This document shows positions 8,409-16,533 of a DNA stretch of 64,000 nucleotides, piece by piece; positions within the stretch are counted from its first letter, which is position 1, and each line of letters opens with the position of its first letter. The stretch comes from an uncultured Alphaproteobacteria bacterium (lineage in GTDB: Bacteria; Pseudomonadota; Alphaproteobacteria; Caulobacterales; Hyphomonadaceae). Below the pieces are notes generated by a model. It was not told the DNA's origin, did no database searches, and worked only from the letters and a program-made list of their open reading frames with translations. The stretch is from contig CAIKWZ010000013.1 of assembly GCA_903831255.1 (NCBI GenBank), positions 1 to 64,000 on the forward strand, read 5' to 3'. Made by a program: the position numbers and the translations under genes.

Positions 8409-9983
8409 ATGGCCGATGCTGCTGCCTCGAAGGGCATGCTGGGGTGGATCGAGCGAACCGGCAATCGCCTGCCCGATCCAGTCTTCATCTTTTTCGGACT
8501 GATATTAGCCCTCATCGCCATCAGCGCCGCGGCCGCGGCCCTCGGATATTCCGCGCCTCACCCAAGCGAAGTCGGGGAAAACGGCGAACCTGTCATGGTG
8601 ACCGCCGCCAGCCTGCTGTCTGCGGAGAACATCCGCCGTCTGTGGGTCGAGATGCCTCAGACCTTCACCCATTTTCATCCTCTGGGATATGTCCTCGTGG
8701 TCATGCTCGGCGCCGGCGTCGCCGAGCGCTCGGGCCTCTTCGCCAGCGCCATGCGCTCAGGGGTGCGCGGTGCGCCGAAGTTTCTCCTGACCCCCGTCGT
8801 CGCCTTCGTGGCGATGATGGGCAATCTGGCGGCGGACGCCGCCTATGTCGTTCTCATCCCCCTGTCCGCTGTTCTGTTCGCCGCGGCGGGACGTCACCCA
8901 ATCGCCGGCATCGCCGCTTCCTTCGCCGGCGTCTCGGGCGGATTTTCGGCAAACCTCCTGCCCGGCCAGCTCGATGCGCTCCTGTTCGGGATCACTGAAG
9001 CGGCCGCCGAGCAGGTCGCTCCCGGCTGGAACGCCAACATTGCCGGCAACTGGTTCTTCATCGCCGCCATGCTGGTCGTCTTCCTGCCCGTGATCTGGGC
9101 GGTCACCGACCTCATCGTCGAACCGCGGCTCAAGCGGTTTACCCCGCCGGACGGCGGGGCCGCGGCCACTCTCGGAGGGATCGACGCCCCGCTGTCAAAA
9201 GACGAAGCGCGGGGCCTTGGCGCCGCCGGCCTCGCCTTGCTTCTTGTCTGCGGGCTCTGGGCCTTCTTTGTGTTCGGGCCCGGAACGCCCCTCGTGGATG
9301 AAGAGGCGGCCTCGGCGCCCGCGCGTCTCACGCCCTTCTATCAATCCCTGGTCGGAGGATTTTTCCTCCTCTTCCTCGCCGCCGGCTGGGCCTACGGGGC
9401 GGCCGCCGGAACCGTGAAAAGCCATCGCGACATCGTTCGCATGATGGCCGAGGCGATGGGCGATCTCAGCTACTATCTCATCCTCGCCTTCGCCGCCGCG
9501 CACTTCGTGGCGATGTTCAACTGGTCCAATCTCGGCCTCATCTTCGCCGTGCAGGGCGCCGAGGCGATCGAGCGATCCGGGCTGCCCATGCCCGTCCTCC
9601 TGTCGCTGATCGTCGTGTTCACCGCCTCAATCAACATCTTCATCGGCTCGGCGAGCGCCAAGTGGGCCCTCATCGCGCCGGTCCTTGTACCGATGATGAT
9701 GCTGCTTGGGATCAGTCCGGAGATGACGACCGCCGCCTATCGGGTCGGCGACGGGGTGACCAACATCATCTCCCCGCTGATGGTCTATTTCCCGCTGGTT
9801 CTGACCTTCGCCCAGCGCTGGCGGACGGATTTCGGCCTGGGGAGCCTCACGGCTCTGATGCTGCCCTATTCGATCTGGTTGCTCATCATCGGGCTCTGCC
9901 TCACCTTCGGATGGGTCTATCTCGACCTTCCGCTCGGTCCCGACGCCGGGGTGGGCTTCAGCCTGCCCCCGGAGGGCGGCTGA
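8409..9983 (+). CDS. AbgT-family transporter
   Basis: 524 aa, close to the about 510 aa of E. coli AbgT. I chose the ATG at 8409 because family similarity begins directly there (GWIERTGNRLPDPVFIFF is the standard AbgT opening) and the upstream extension is not protein-like. A large number of hydrophobic segments follow, with conserved features such as GNLAADAAYVVLIPL, SGGFSANLLPG and, near the C-terminus, GSASAKWALIAPVLVPM and RVGDGVTNIISP. Known members import p-aminobenzoyl-glutamate or export sulfonamides and p-aminobenzoate. Which applies here cannot be decided from sequence. The gene is monocistronic by layout, with a hairpin after its stop. Confidence 0.92.
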   Translation: MADAAASKGMLGWIERTGNRLPDPVFIFFGLILALIAISAAAAALGYSAPHPSEVGENGEPVMVTAASLLSAENIRRLWVEMPQTFTHFHPLGYVLVVMLGAGVAERSGLFASAMRSGVRGAPKFLLTPVVAFVAMMGNLAADAAYVVLIPLSAVLFAAAGRHPIAGIAASFAGVSGGFSANLLPGQLDALLFGITEAAAEQVAPGWNANIAGNWFFIAAMLVVFLPVIWAVTDLIVEPRLKRFTPPDGGAAATLGGIDAPLSKDEARGLGAAGLALLLVCGLWAFFVFGPGTPLVDEEAASAPARLTPFYQSLVGGFFLLFLAAGWAYGAAAGTVKSHRDIVRMMAEAMGDLSYYLILAFAAAHFVAMFNWSNLGLIFAVQGAEAIERSGLPMPVLLSLIVVFTASINIFIGSASAKWALIAPVLVPMMMLLGISPEMTTAAYRVGDGVTNIISPLMVYFPLVLTFAQRWRTDFGLGSLTALMLPYSIWLLIIGLCLTFGWVYLDLPLGPDAGVGFSLPPEGG

Positions 9984-9991
9984 GCCTCTGA

Positions 9992-10045
9992 GGCGCCGCC
10001 CGACCTCGCTCCCGGTCTGAACGGGGGCGGGACTTGCGGCGCCTT
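9992..10045 (+). terminator. Inverted repeat after the AbgT gene
   Basis: AGGCGCCGC (9992-10000) and GCGGCGCCT (10037-10045) are perfect 9-bp complements, starting 9 bases after the stop codon. The 36-base interval holds a second smaller hairpin (CCCG and CGGG around GTCTGAA). TTACG follows but there is no real T-run. It probably separates AbgT from the AIM24 gene. Confidence 0.4.
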
Positions 10046-10116
10046 ACGCCCTCGCCTACGCCGCATCATCGTCCGGACTTCGCCCCTCTATTCTTGTTCG
10101 ACAAGGAGTTGACCCC

Positions 10117-10959
10117 ATGAGCTGGACATCGGTTCCCGCCACCACCCGCAGCCATCAGCGGCGCGGCGACATCGCAGACGATATCGAGTTCGAAATCCGG
10201 GGACAGGAGCTGCAATTCCTCGAGATCGAGCTTGATCCGGGCGAGAGCGCGATCGCGGAAGCCGGCGCGATGGTGTGGAAGGATGCTCAGATCTCGATGA
10301 ACACCCTGTTCGGGGACGGATCGCAGGCGAGCCAGGGGCTGATGGGCAAACTCATGGGCGCCGGCAAGCGACTGCTGACCGGAGAAAGCCTGTTCACCAC
10401 GCTCTTCACCCACGAAGGACAGGGAAAGGCGCGCGTCGCCTTCGGAGCGCCGGTTCCCGGCACCATTCTGCCGCTCAAGCTCTCCGACTATGGCGGAACC
10501 CTGATCTGCCAGAAGGACGCCTTCCTCGCCGGCGCGCGAGGCGTTTCGATGGGTATCCATTTTCAGCAGCGGGTGATGACCGGCCTGTTTGGCGGCGAAG
10601 GGTTCATCATGCAGAAGCTCGAAGGCGACGGATGGGTGTTCGTCCAGATGGGCGGCATGGTGATCGAACGGGAGCTCAAGAGCGGCGAAGAGATCCATGT
10701 CGACACCGGATGCGTCGCTGCGCTCACCTCAAGCGTCGACATGGACATCATGATGGCCGGCAATGTGAAAAGCATGCTCTTTGGGGGAGAGGGCGTCTTC
10801 TTCGCCCGTCTTCGAGGCCCGGGTCATGTCTGGATCCAGTCCCTGCCCTTCGCGCGCCTCGCTGGACGCATGATGGCGAGCGCCATGGGCGGAGGCCCCT
10901 CTCGCGGGGAAGGATCCGTCCTCGGCGGCCTCGGGGACATCCTTCAGGGCAATCGCTGA
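10117..10959 (+). CDS. AIM24 / TIGR00266 family protein
   Basis: 280 aa. AAGGAG at 10103-10108 sits 8 bases before the ATG. The protein has the conserved pattern of the family: an acidic strand with LEIELDPGES, GAMVWKD, a Gly-rich central region (LMGKLMGAGKRLLTGESLF), and the C-terminal GEGVFFARLRGPG and VWIQSLPFARLA. The fold is a double-stranded beta helix. Bacterial members have no firmly assigned biochemical role; the yeast mitochondrial relative Aim24 supports inner-membrane (cristae) organisation. No signal peptide, so cytoplasmic. Standalone transcription unit by spacing. Confidence 0.88.
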   Translation: MSWTSVPATTRSHQRRGDIADDIEFEIRGQELQFLEIELDPGESAIAEAGAMVWKDAQISMNTLFGDGSQASQGLMGKLMGAGKRLLTGESLFTTLFTHEGQGKARVAFGAPVPGTILPLKLSDYGGTLICQKDAFLAGARGVSMGIHFQQRVMTGLFGGEGFIMQKLEGDGWVFVQMGGMVIERELKSGEEIHVDTGCVAALTSSVDMDIMMAGNVKSMLFGGEGVFFARLRGPGHVWIQSLPFARLAGRMMASAMGGGPSRGEGSVLGGLGDILQGNR

Positions 10960-11182
10960 GCGAGCGACATCAGGGGCGGCTGAATAGGCCTCCCCTGCTT
11001 GCTTCCACCCGGGCGTGATCGACCTCAGCCCAAGGACTGTCGCCCCGTACGCATCGCTCGCCGCGCTGATCCTCCTTCGCATTGGGAAGAAGGGACCCCC
11101 TCCTATGGGTGGTTCCCGCTCTTCCTCATCGAAACGGATATAGCGCATTCAGTGAGGTTTGGCCGTCCATCATCGCTGCAAA

Positions 11183-11199
11183 ATTGTCATAACATTGTC
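11183..11199 (+). promoter_or_regulatory. Direct repeats upstream of the toxin-antitoxin pair, possible TacA operator
   Basis: ATTGTC occurs twice (11183-11188 and 11194-11199), 11 bases apart, one helical turn, in an AT-richer patch 43 bases before the antitoxin start. Ribbon-helix-helix antitoxins autoregulate through short spaced repeats, so this is a reasonable operator candidate. No other evidence. Confidence 0.35.
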
Positions 11200-11241
11200 T
11201 GGCATCTGGTGCTGTCGTTGCAATCGGAGCGTTTTAGACTC

Positions 11242-11523
11242 ATGACGTCCACGACCCGATCCGAGAAACTGGACTTACGCCTCACACCGGGCGAGAAGAG
11301 GACGGTGCAGGCGGCGGCCGCGCAGAGCTGGTCCGTGAGTGAGTTCGTACTCGAAAGCGCTCTTGCGAAGGCCGCAGAGACACTCCCCGACAGGCAGCAC
11401 TTCGGTCTCGACGCCGAGCGGTGGACAGCCTTTGTCATAGCCCTCGATGCGTCGCCACGCCCATTGTCACGTTTGGCAAAGTTGCTCAGTGAACCCGGCC
11501 CCTTCGACACCGGCAAGCGATGA
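11242..11523 (+). CDS. tacA: DUF1778-family antitoxin (TacA-like)
   Basis: 93 aa. The ATG at 11242 begins the recognisable family sequence; GGAG at 11226-11229 is a distant but usable ribosome binding site. The N-terminus (KLDLRLTPGEKRTVQAAAA) is the ribbon-helix-helix pattern of DUF1778, which binds DNA and autoregulates. The C-terminal half (ERWTAFVIALDASPRP through LLSEPGPF) is the toxin-wrapping segment. It overlaps the next gene by the ATGA at 11520-11523, giving translational coupling. The pair neutralises and controls the adjacent acetyltransferase toxin. Confidence 0.85.
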   Translation: MTSTTRSEKLDLRLTPGEKRTVQAAAAQSWSVSEFVLESALAKAAETLPDRQHFGLDAERWTAFVIALDASPRPLSRLAKLLSEPGPFDTGKR

Positions 11524-12020
11524 CAGCGGGCCTCTCGATAGAGAAGGTCGCGCGCAGGCATCGTCTTGAGGCCTTCGACTGCGGGAAGGAAGCGCTCAAC
11601 ACGTTATTGAGTCGCTTTGCCTTTGGAAACCAGCAAGCCAACGCGTCGCAAACTTATCTCGCCTGTGAAGGTGAGGGTGTGGTCGGATACTACACGCTCG
11701 TCTTCGGCCAGGTTACGTTTGAGGATGCACCGGAGCGCCTGGTCAAAGACCTCGCACGCCATCCTATGCCCATTATGCTTCTCGCGCGCCTCGCGATCGC
11801 CAACGACATGCAGGGACGGGGGCTCGGCGCAGGTCTCTTGAAGGATGCGCCAGGCCGCACATTGCAGGCCGCAGAAATCGCCGGACTTCGAGTTTTCCCC
11901 GTTCATGCGAAAGATGAGGAGACACGCGCCTTTTATGAGCGCTTTGATTTCATCGCGTCCCCTGCCGACCCATTTCATTTATTTGTTCTGCTCAAAGATA
12001 TCAAAGCGATGCTGGGCTGA
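11520..12020 (+). CDS. tacT: GNAT acetyltransferase toxin (TacT-like)
   Basis: 166 aa, the usual size for TacT. Family enzymes acetylate the aminoacyl group of charged tRNA and stop translation. Visible features: acetyl-CoA pyrophosphate loop QGRGLG (residues 98-103) preceded by ARLAI; and the C-terminal FYERFDF with Tyr139 at the position of the catalytic tyrosine. One difference from the usual DAL in the helix after the loop is DAP (residues 109-111), placing a proline there. The gene is coupled to the antitoxin by a 4-base overlap. Nearby sequence is less GC-rich than its neighbours, consistent with transfer of the pair as a unit, but no mobility gene is visible. Confidence 0.87.
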   Translation: MTAGLSIEKVARRHRLEAFDCGKEALNTLLSRFAFGNQQANASQTYLACEGEGVVGYYTLVFGQVTFEDAPERLVKDLARHPMPIMLLARLAIANDMQGRGLGAGLLKDAPGRTLQAAEIAGLRVFPVHAKDEETRAFYERFDFIASPADPFHLFVLLKDIKAMLG

Positions 12021-12137
12021 TGGCTGATCTTTTCATGTCCTATGCCGGCTCCAACCTCGAGCCAGTCCCCTGGACGATCATGGAGACTTTTTACGGAGAG
12101 CCCAAACCGGGCCTTCGCCGCACCCGCCTCGGCGTAT

Positions 12138-12695
12138 CTAAACGATCCGATCGAGCGCTGAGGCGAGAACAGCGGCATGAGCGGCATGGACGAACTCAGG
12201 AGCGGACAACAGCTCACGCACGCGCGCCCGCGGCCAGAGGACAACCTCGATGCGCTCGGCCGGATCGTTGAGCCGCCCCCCAGTGACGACCGCATCGCGA
12301 ACCAGCACCGCATGCAGGCGCGCGGTATATCGCGGCGGGTTGATCGACCAGCTGCGAAGGCGCTCGATGCGCCCGCCGCCATAGCCGGTCTCCTCGCGAA
12401 GCTCGCGCAGACCGGCAGCCTCCGGATCCTCGCCGGGATCCATCCCACCCGCCGGGAGCTCGAGCGTCGCCATCCCATAACCGTGACGATACTGCCGGAC
12501 GAGAACGATCTCATCCTCCGTCGTCACCACCAGAGCGATAACCACGTCCGGGCTCTCAATGACGTAATAGGGATCTAGCCGCGCGCCATCGACCGTTTCA
12601 CAGACATCGGCGCGAAGGCTGAGGCGCGGATCGCTGTGAAGCTGCCTCGAGGACAGCACGCGCCATGGCAGTATCTCAGATGGACCGGACGTCAT
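12138..12695 (-). CDS. Nudix hydrolase, ADP-ribose pyrophosphatase-like
   Basis: 185 aa. The Nudix box (G-x5-E-x7-REUxEExGU) spans residues about 84-106: GGMDPGED then AAGLRELREETGY, with all metal-binding glutamates present. The upstream strand VLVRQYRHGYG and ELPAGG are typical of ADP-sugar pyrophosphatases (NudF-like), which use a QYR substrate contact. The expected role is hydrolysis of ADP-ribose or a related nucleoside diphosphate sugar in the cytoplasm. It lies 57 bases downstream of a TetR-family gene on the same strand, so the two may be co-transcribed. Substrate not assigned. Confidence 0.85.
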   Translation of the reverse strand: MTSGPSEILPWRVLSSRQLHSDPRLSLRADVCETVDGARLDPYYVIESPDVVIALVVTTEDEIVLVRQYRHGYGMATLELPAGGMDPGEDPEAAGLRELREETGYGGGRIERLRSWSINPPRYTARLHAVLVRDAVVTGGRLNDPAERIEVVLWPRARVRELLSAPEFVHAAHAAVLASALDRIV

Positions 12696-12752
12696 GATCT
12701 CGTCTCCTCGCAGAGGCCGGCGCGATGTGGGCGCCGGAGATCCGAGCCGGTC

Positions 12753-13376
12753 TCACCGCCCGGCGATCAGCTTGTCGACAGTCAGACGCACAACCGCCTC
12801 AGCGCGATCAGCGGACAGACGCTGATCCTGACGCAGACGCCGCCAGGCCTCGAAGGAGGTGGTCATCTCCAGCGCCGGGTAGAGCGCCGGTTCGGAGACG
12901 ATGGCGGACGGGAGAACTGCGCGCAGGCTTGCACGCTCTTCCTTGAGGAAGCGATTATGGTCCTCCATCAGAAATTCCGACTGATAGCGGCGCAGGGCGC
13001 CGGCCAGCTTGAGCGGCATCACCCGTTCATAAACCCGCGCCCGACGGGTGATGAGTTCGGACAGCTGTCCCTTCCAGGATTTAGACAGGTAAGGCTCGAG
13101 CAACAGGGGCGCGATCTCGACTTCGACCGCCTCGGACATCTCGCGGAACAGCCCGTCCATCTCCTCGAAATGACGAAACACGGTCCGAAGCGACACCCCG
13201 GCCACTTCCGCCACACGAGCGGCCGCCGGCGCCATATCCCCGCTGCGAACCAGCTCAATCACGGCGGATACGATCTGAGCCCGCGAGCGGCCTGACCGGA
13301 GACGGCGTCCATCCTGAAGGCCCTCGTCCGCCTCTTCGAGCGCCTCGCCTCCCTGTCTCAACGCCGCAACACCCAC
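12753..13376 (-). CDS. TetR-family transcriptional regulator
   Basis: 207 aa starting at GTG 13376, with AAGGAG 6 bases upstream, which decides this start. The first about 30 residues are a charged leader. The helix-turn-helix follows (about residues 48-75: AAARVAEVAGVSLRTVFRHF then EEMDGLF), in the normal TetR arrangement with recognition helix VSLRTVFRHF. The rest is helical ligand-binding domain. Family members repress adjacent genes in response to a small molecule. No obvious inverted-repeat operator is visible at its own start. Candidate target is the downstream Nudix gene or itself. The gap of 251 bases to the next gene (13377-13627) contains no supported gene. Confidence 0.85.
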   Translation of the reverse strand: MGVAALRQGGEALEEADEGLQDGRRLRSGRSRAQIVSAVIELVRSGDMAPAAARVAEVAGVSLRTVFRHFEEMDGLFREMSEAVEVEIAPLLLEPYLSKSWKGQLSELITRRARVYERVMPLKLAGALRRYQSEFLMEDHNRFLKEERASLRAVLPSAIVSEPALYPALEMTTSFEAWRRLRQDQRLSADRAEAVVRLTVDKLIAGR

Positions 13377-13627
13377 GCTTCGCTCCTTCCAGTCTCATCC
13401 CCCGGGACGCCCGATCGACGCGCGACCATGTCAGATTCAAGTTCCTCTTAACCCGACCGCTCCTCCAGCGCTACGGGCGCATCCTGCCAAATCAGCGCGC
13501 CCTGCCTGATGGGATGTCCTTGCGCCTCAGACCGAGCCGCCTCTCCATCCTCCGGTTCGTCGTGACGATCCCTCCCAGCCTCCCTTATTCCCAGGGTCTA
13601 AGGGCGTCTGCGGGACGGAAAAAGCCA

Positions 13628-14716
13628 TCACCGGATCATCCGGCGATCCAGCTCGTCCGAGCCCGCCGGCAGGGACAGACGCATGCCGTCCTCACCCACC
13701 ACGATCGGCCCGTCGAAGATCTTTCCGGCATCGCCGAGGAAGAGCGGATAGAGCAAGGCGACCGGAAGAGGGGGAACAATATGATAGAACACCAGCGCTC
13801 CTGCGCCCGCCTCCTTCGCCGCACGGGCGGCGTCCTCAGGCGTTGCGTGGTAGTTCTGAATATCCGTGAGGACCGTCGAGAGGTTCGCCTGACCGCTTGA
13901 GGCGGCCGCTGCCGCCATGTCCTTCACCATGGCCGGCGCCAGCGCCTCATGGAGGAGAACATCCGTCCCCTTCGCCTCCCGGACCAGAACGGGCGAATAA
14001 ATCGTATCCCCGCTGAGGACGACCGAGCGGCCGCCATACTCGATCCGATAGCCATAGGCCGGCTCGATCGGACCATGATTGACGCGCACCGCCGTGATCC
14101 GGACGCCTCCGTCGTCGAGCACCACGATCGCCTCTCCTGCGGGTCCTATCGGCGCCTGGATCGGTGTGGCCACCCCTCCAAAGCCTGCGGGATTGGCGAC
14201 GGCGGCGCCGTGATGGGCCGTGCGGTACCCGCTGTCGATGCGATAGGCCGCGTTGAAACCCGCCACCACCTCCTCGACGCCGACAGGCCCGGAAATCGGA
14301 AGAGGGCTCGATCGGCTCCCGCCCACCCAGGCCTGAAGGAGGATTTCGCCCAGACCGTCGAAATGATCGGAATGAAGATGCGAGAGATAGACCCGTTCCA
14401 GTTGTCCCACCGGGAAGCCCATCCGGGCCAGGCGCCGAGCTCCGCCCGATCCGATGTCGAACAGAAAGGCTCGCTTGCCCGCCAGAACGCCCACGCAGGG
14501 CCCCGCACGCTGGGGATCGGGCATCGGCGATCCGGTTCCGCACAGATAGACATGAAGACCGTCCGCAAGATCCGCGGTCCGATCCCGGCCGATCGTGTCG
14601 GCGACCACGCTTCGGAAGACGCGCTCCGCCAGGGGCTTGCGAAGTGTGTAGGCGGCCGCCCCCAGAGCGATCGCCAGAACCGCAATGACGCCCAGAGCGA
14701 TGCGCAGCGCCTTCAT
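13628..14716 (-). CDS. Membrane-anchored MBL-fold metallo-hydrolase
   Basis: 362 aa. Residues 5-24 are a single hydrophobic anchor or uncleaved signal. The metallo-beta-lactamase domain follows with YLCGTGSPMPD (RNase Z/arylsulfatase-like opening), the metal motif SHLHSDHFDGL (His113, His115, Asp117, His118), a later HHGAA and SGDT, and the final FYHIVPP. These features match periplasmic MBL hydrolases of the arylsulfatase/phosphodiesterase type. The substrate cannot be read. The ATG overlaps the stop of the upstream DsbA-fold gene (14713-14716), so the two are translationally coupled and probably act in the same process. Confidence 0.8.
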   Translation of the reverse strand: MKALRIALGVIAVLAIALGAAAYTLRKPLAERVFRSVVADTIGRDRTADLADGLHVYLCGTGSPMPDPQRAGPCVGVLAGKRAFLFDIGSGGARRLARMGFPVGQLERVYLSHLHSDHFDGLGEILLQAWVGGSRSSPLPISGPVGVEEVVAGFNAAYRIDSGYRTAHHGAAVANPAGFGGVATPIQAPIGPAGEAIVVLDDGGVRITAVRVNHGPIEPAYGYRIEYGGRSVVLSGDTIYSPVLVREAKGTDVLLHEALAPAMVKDMAAAAASSGQANLSTVLTDIQNYHATPEDAARAAKEAGAGALVFYHIVPPLPVALLYPLFLGDAGKIFDGPIVVGEDGMRLSLPAGSDELDRRMIR

Positions 14717-16056
14717 GTCTCTCTCTCCGCTTTCAATTCAGCCATTGCGTTCCCATCCGCCGAAGGCTCAAAACCCCGACCGGCGTTGAGCGCATCCTGC
14801 ATCACCCAGAGGCGGTCCTGCCCCCACGCGAAGACAGACCCAACCCGAAACGAAGGCACCCCCCACAGACCGAGCCCGAGCATCTCCGTGCGATTGACCT
14901 CAGCCGTGCGGCGCCAGGCGTCATCCGCGAGATGACCCTGCGCCTCGCGCCAGTCCAGGCCTGAGGCGGCGACAATCCGCTTCAGTCCGGCGTCTTCGCC
15001 CGCATCAATACCCTCGGCCCAGACGCCGCGCATGAACGCCTCGGCGAACTCAAACCCCCGTCCCCGGGAAATCGCCCAGTGCAAGAGGGCGTAGCCCCGC
15101 TCGACGGGCCGGCCGACCGGATCGACAATACGCCCGAAGGGAATGCGCAGACGCCGCGCCTCGCGCGCCGCGTCCAGCGCGATATAGCGCCCCTTGGAGG
15201 CGGGAACCGGCAGACCGCGCATCACCATGGGCAGAACAAACCGCAATCTCAGCTCGGCCCGCGCTCCATCCGCCAGAGCCTTCGCCCGCTTCAGGGCCAG
15301 ATAGGTGTAGGGACTGCGGAAGGACAGATAGATGTGCAGGACCTGACCCGACGGAGCGGCCCCGACCTCCGGGGTCGCGGGCTGATCGTAGATCAGGGCA
15401 GCCGGCGCCTGGGGGCGGCGGCGTCCGAGGTCCGCCAGGCGCTGCTCAAGATAACCCAGACGATCAACGCCCCAATACCACTCGCCCTCATAGTGAAACA
15501 TGCCGCCCAGATAGTGCCCGAGACGCGCCCGCAGCGCGTCGCCCTTCGCGAGCCATGTCGATGCATCCGACCCTGAGGCTTCCTCCCGTCCTCCCTCTCC
15601 CCGCCACAGATCAAGGGAAAGGGAACCCGCGCGTTCCACAAAGGCGAGCGGATCAGGATGCGCCAGGAGCGCCGCCAGGGAGCGCTGCTGCCGGATGATC
15701 CGTTCTGGCGCCGGATCCTGCCCAGGATCCGAAAACCGCAGGCCGGCCCTCGCCGCAAGGCGAAACGCGTCAAGCCGGGACCAGGACCTCAAACGCTCAG
15801 CGTCCGGCGCCGCGCCCGCCGCAGGAGGGCTGACAAGATGACAGCGCAGGAGAATATCGTAACGCTCGAGAAGCGTTGGCAGACACTGCGCCGCCAGACA
15901 GGAATAAGGGTCGTCCGCCTGGTGAAAGTAATCCACCTGATGGGGCCGCCCCTGCCTGCTGCGGCGACGCTCCGAGGCGGCGCGCCGTCGGCCCTGAGAC
16001 GCGCCGTCGAGGACGGTCGCAATGATCCTCGAGAGCACAAGCGACTTCAGCGACAT
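14713..16056 (-). CDS. Tandem DsbA/thioredoxin-fold protein (2-hydroxychromene-2-carboxylate isomerase-like)
   Basis: 447 aa. The ATG at 16056 has AAGGAG 10 bases upstream; an ATG at 16107 without one is rejected. The protein repeats the same fold twice: first copy opens VDYFHQADDPYSCLAAQ (about residues 42-58), second opens HIYLSFRSPYTYLALKRAK (about 240-260). Both have D/S-P-Y in place of the CxxC redox pair, as in HCCA isomerase and kappa-class glutathione transferases. The second copy also has WGVPSFRVG, the cis-Pro loop of this family. A glutathione-dependent or thiol-dependent isomerase or reductase is likely, but the doubled architecture is uncommon. It is coupled to the MBL hydrolase gene downstream. 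Confidence 0.75.
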   Translation of the reverse strand: MSLKSLVLSRIIATVLDGASQGRRRAASERRRSRQGRPHQVDYFHQADDPYSCLAAQCLPTLLERYDILLRCHLVSPPAAGAAPDAERLRSWSRLDAFRLAARAGLRFSDPGQDPAPERIIRQQRSLAALLAHPDPLAFVERAGSLSLDLWRGEGGREEASGSDASTWLAKGDALRARLGHYLGGMFHYEGEWYWGVDRLGYLEQRLADLGRRRPQAPAALIYDQPATPEVGAAPSGQVLHIYLSFRSPYTYLALKRAKALADGARAELRLRFVLPMVMRGLPVPASKGRYIALDAAREARRLRIPFGRIVDPVGRPVERGYALLHWAISRGRGFEFAEAFMRGVWAEGIDAGEDAGLKRIVAASGLDWREAQGHLADDAWRRTAEVNRTEMLGLGLWGVPSFRVGSVFAWGQDRLWVMQDALNAGRGFEPSADGNAMAELKAERET

Positions 16057-16076
16057 CAGCGTGCAGCTCCTTAGGC

Positions 16077-16361
16077 TCAGGATCCGTTGTTCAGCTTCAG
16101 AAGGCACGCGCCGGCCGCCTCAGCACGCGCCTCAGCGCCCTCTCGCGGCAGCTTCCCCGACATCACAAGCCCGCGGGTCTTCGCCCGAATGACCCCGGCA
16201 GGCTTCTCACCGGGTTTTACCTCAGGGGCGGCCGCCTCATAGATGAGCCGGCTCTCCGCAGAGAGCGCATCAGCGCACGCCCTGGCCTCAGCCGGTCCCG
16301 CCAGCGCCTGACCACCCGAAAAAGCCGCAAGACCGAGGAAGGCCGCGATCATCACACGCAT
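16077..16361 (-). CDS. Small exported protein, conserved hypothetical
   Basis: 94 aa with a clear signal peptide: hydrophobic core from residue 4, then ALA-G as cleavage site near residue 22. The mature part is about 70 residues with two cysteines (29 and 86 approx.) that could form one disulfide, and a central KTRGLVMSGKLPREGA. Similar short proteins occur across alphaproteobacteria without assigned function. It precedes the DsbA-fold gene by 20 bases on the same strand and may share its transcript. Upstream bases 16362-16533 hold its promoter region and no other gene. Confidence 0.7.
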   Translation of the reverse strand: MRVMIAAFLGLAAFSGGQALAGPAEARACADALSAESRLIYEAAAPEVKPGEKPAGVIRAKTRGLVMSGKLPREGAEARAEAAGACLLKLNNGS

Positions 16362-16533
16362 GAGGATGTCTCCGATCCGCCTGCCCTGTCCCCGCTACGT
16401 CCGATCTCGCGGCCTGCAGGCCTCAGGTCGCAAGGAGATCCCACCGGCATTCGCCGTGTAGTGTCACGATGACTGTCATTAAATGCACATCGGGTCAATC
16501 TGCCGGACCCCTGCGCCGGCGCAGTGGCCGGCG

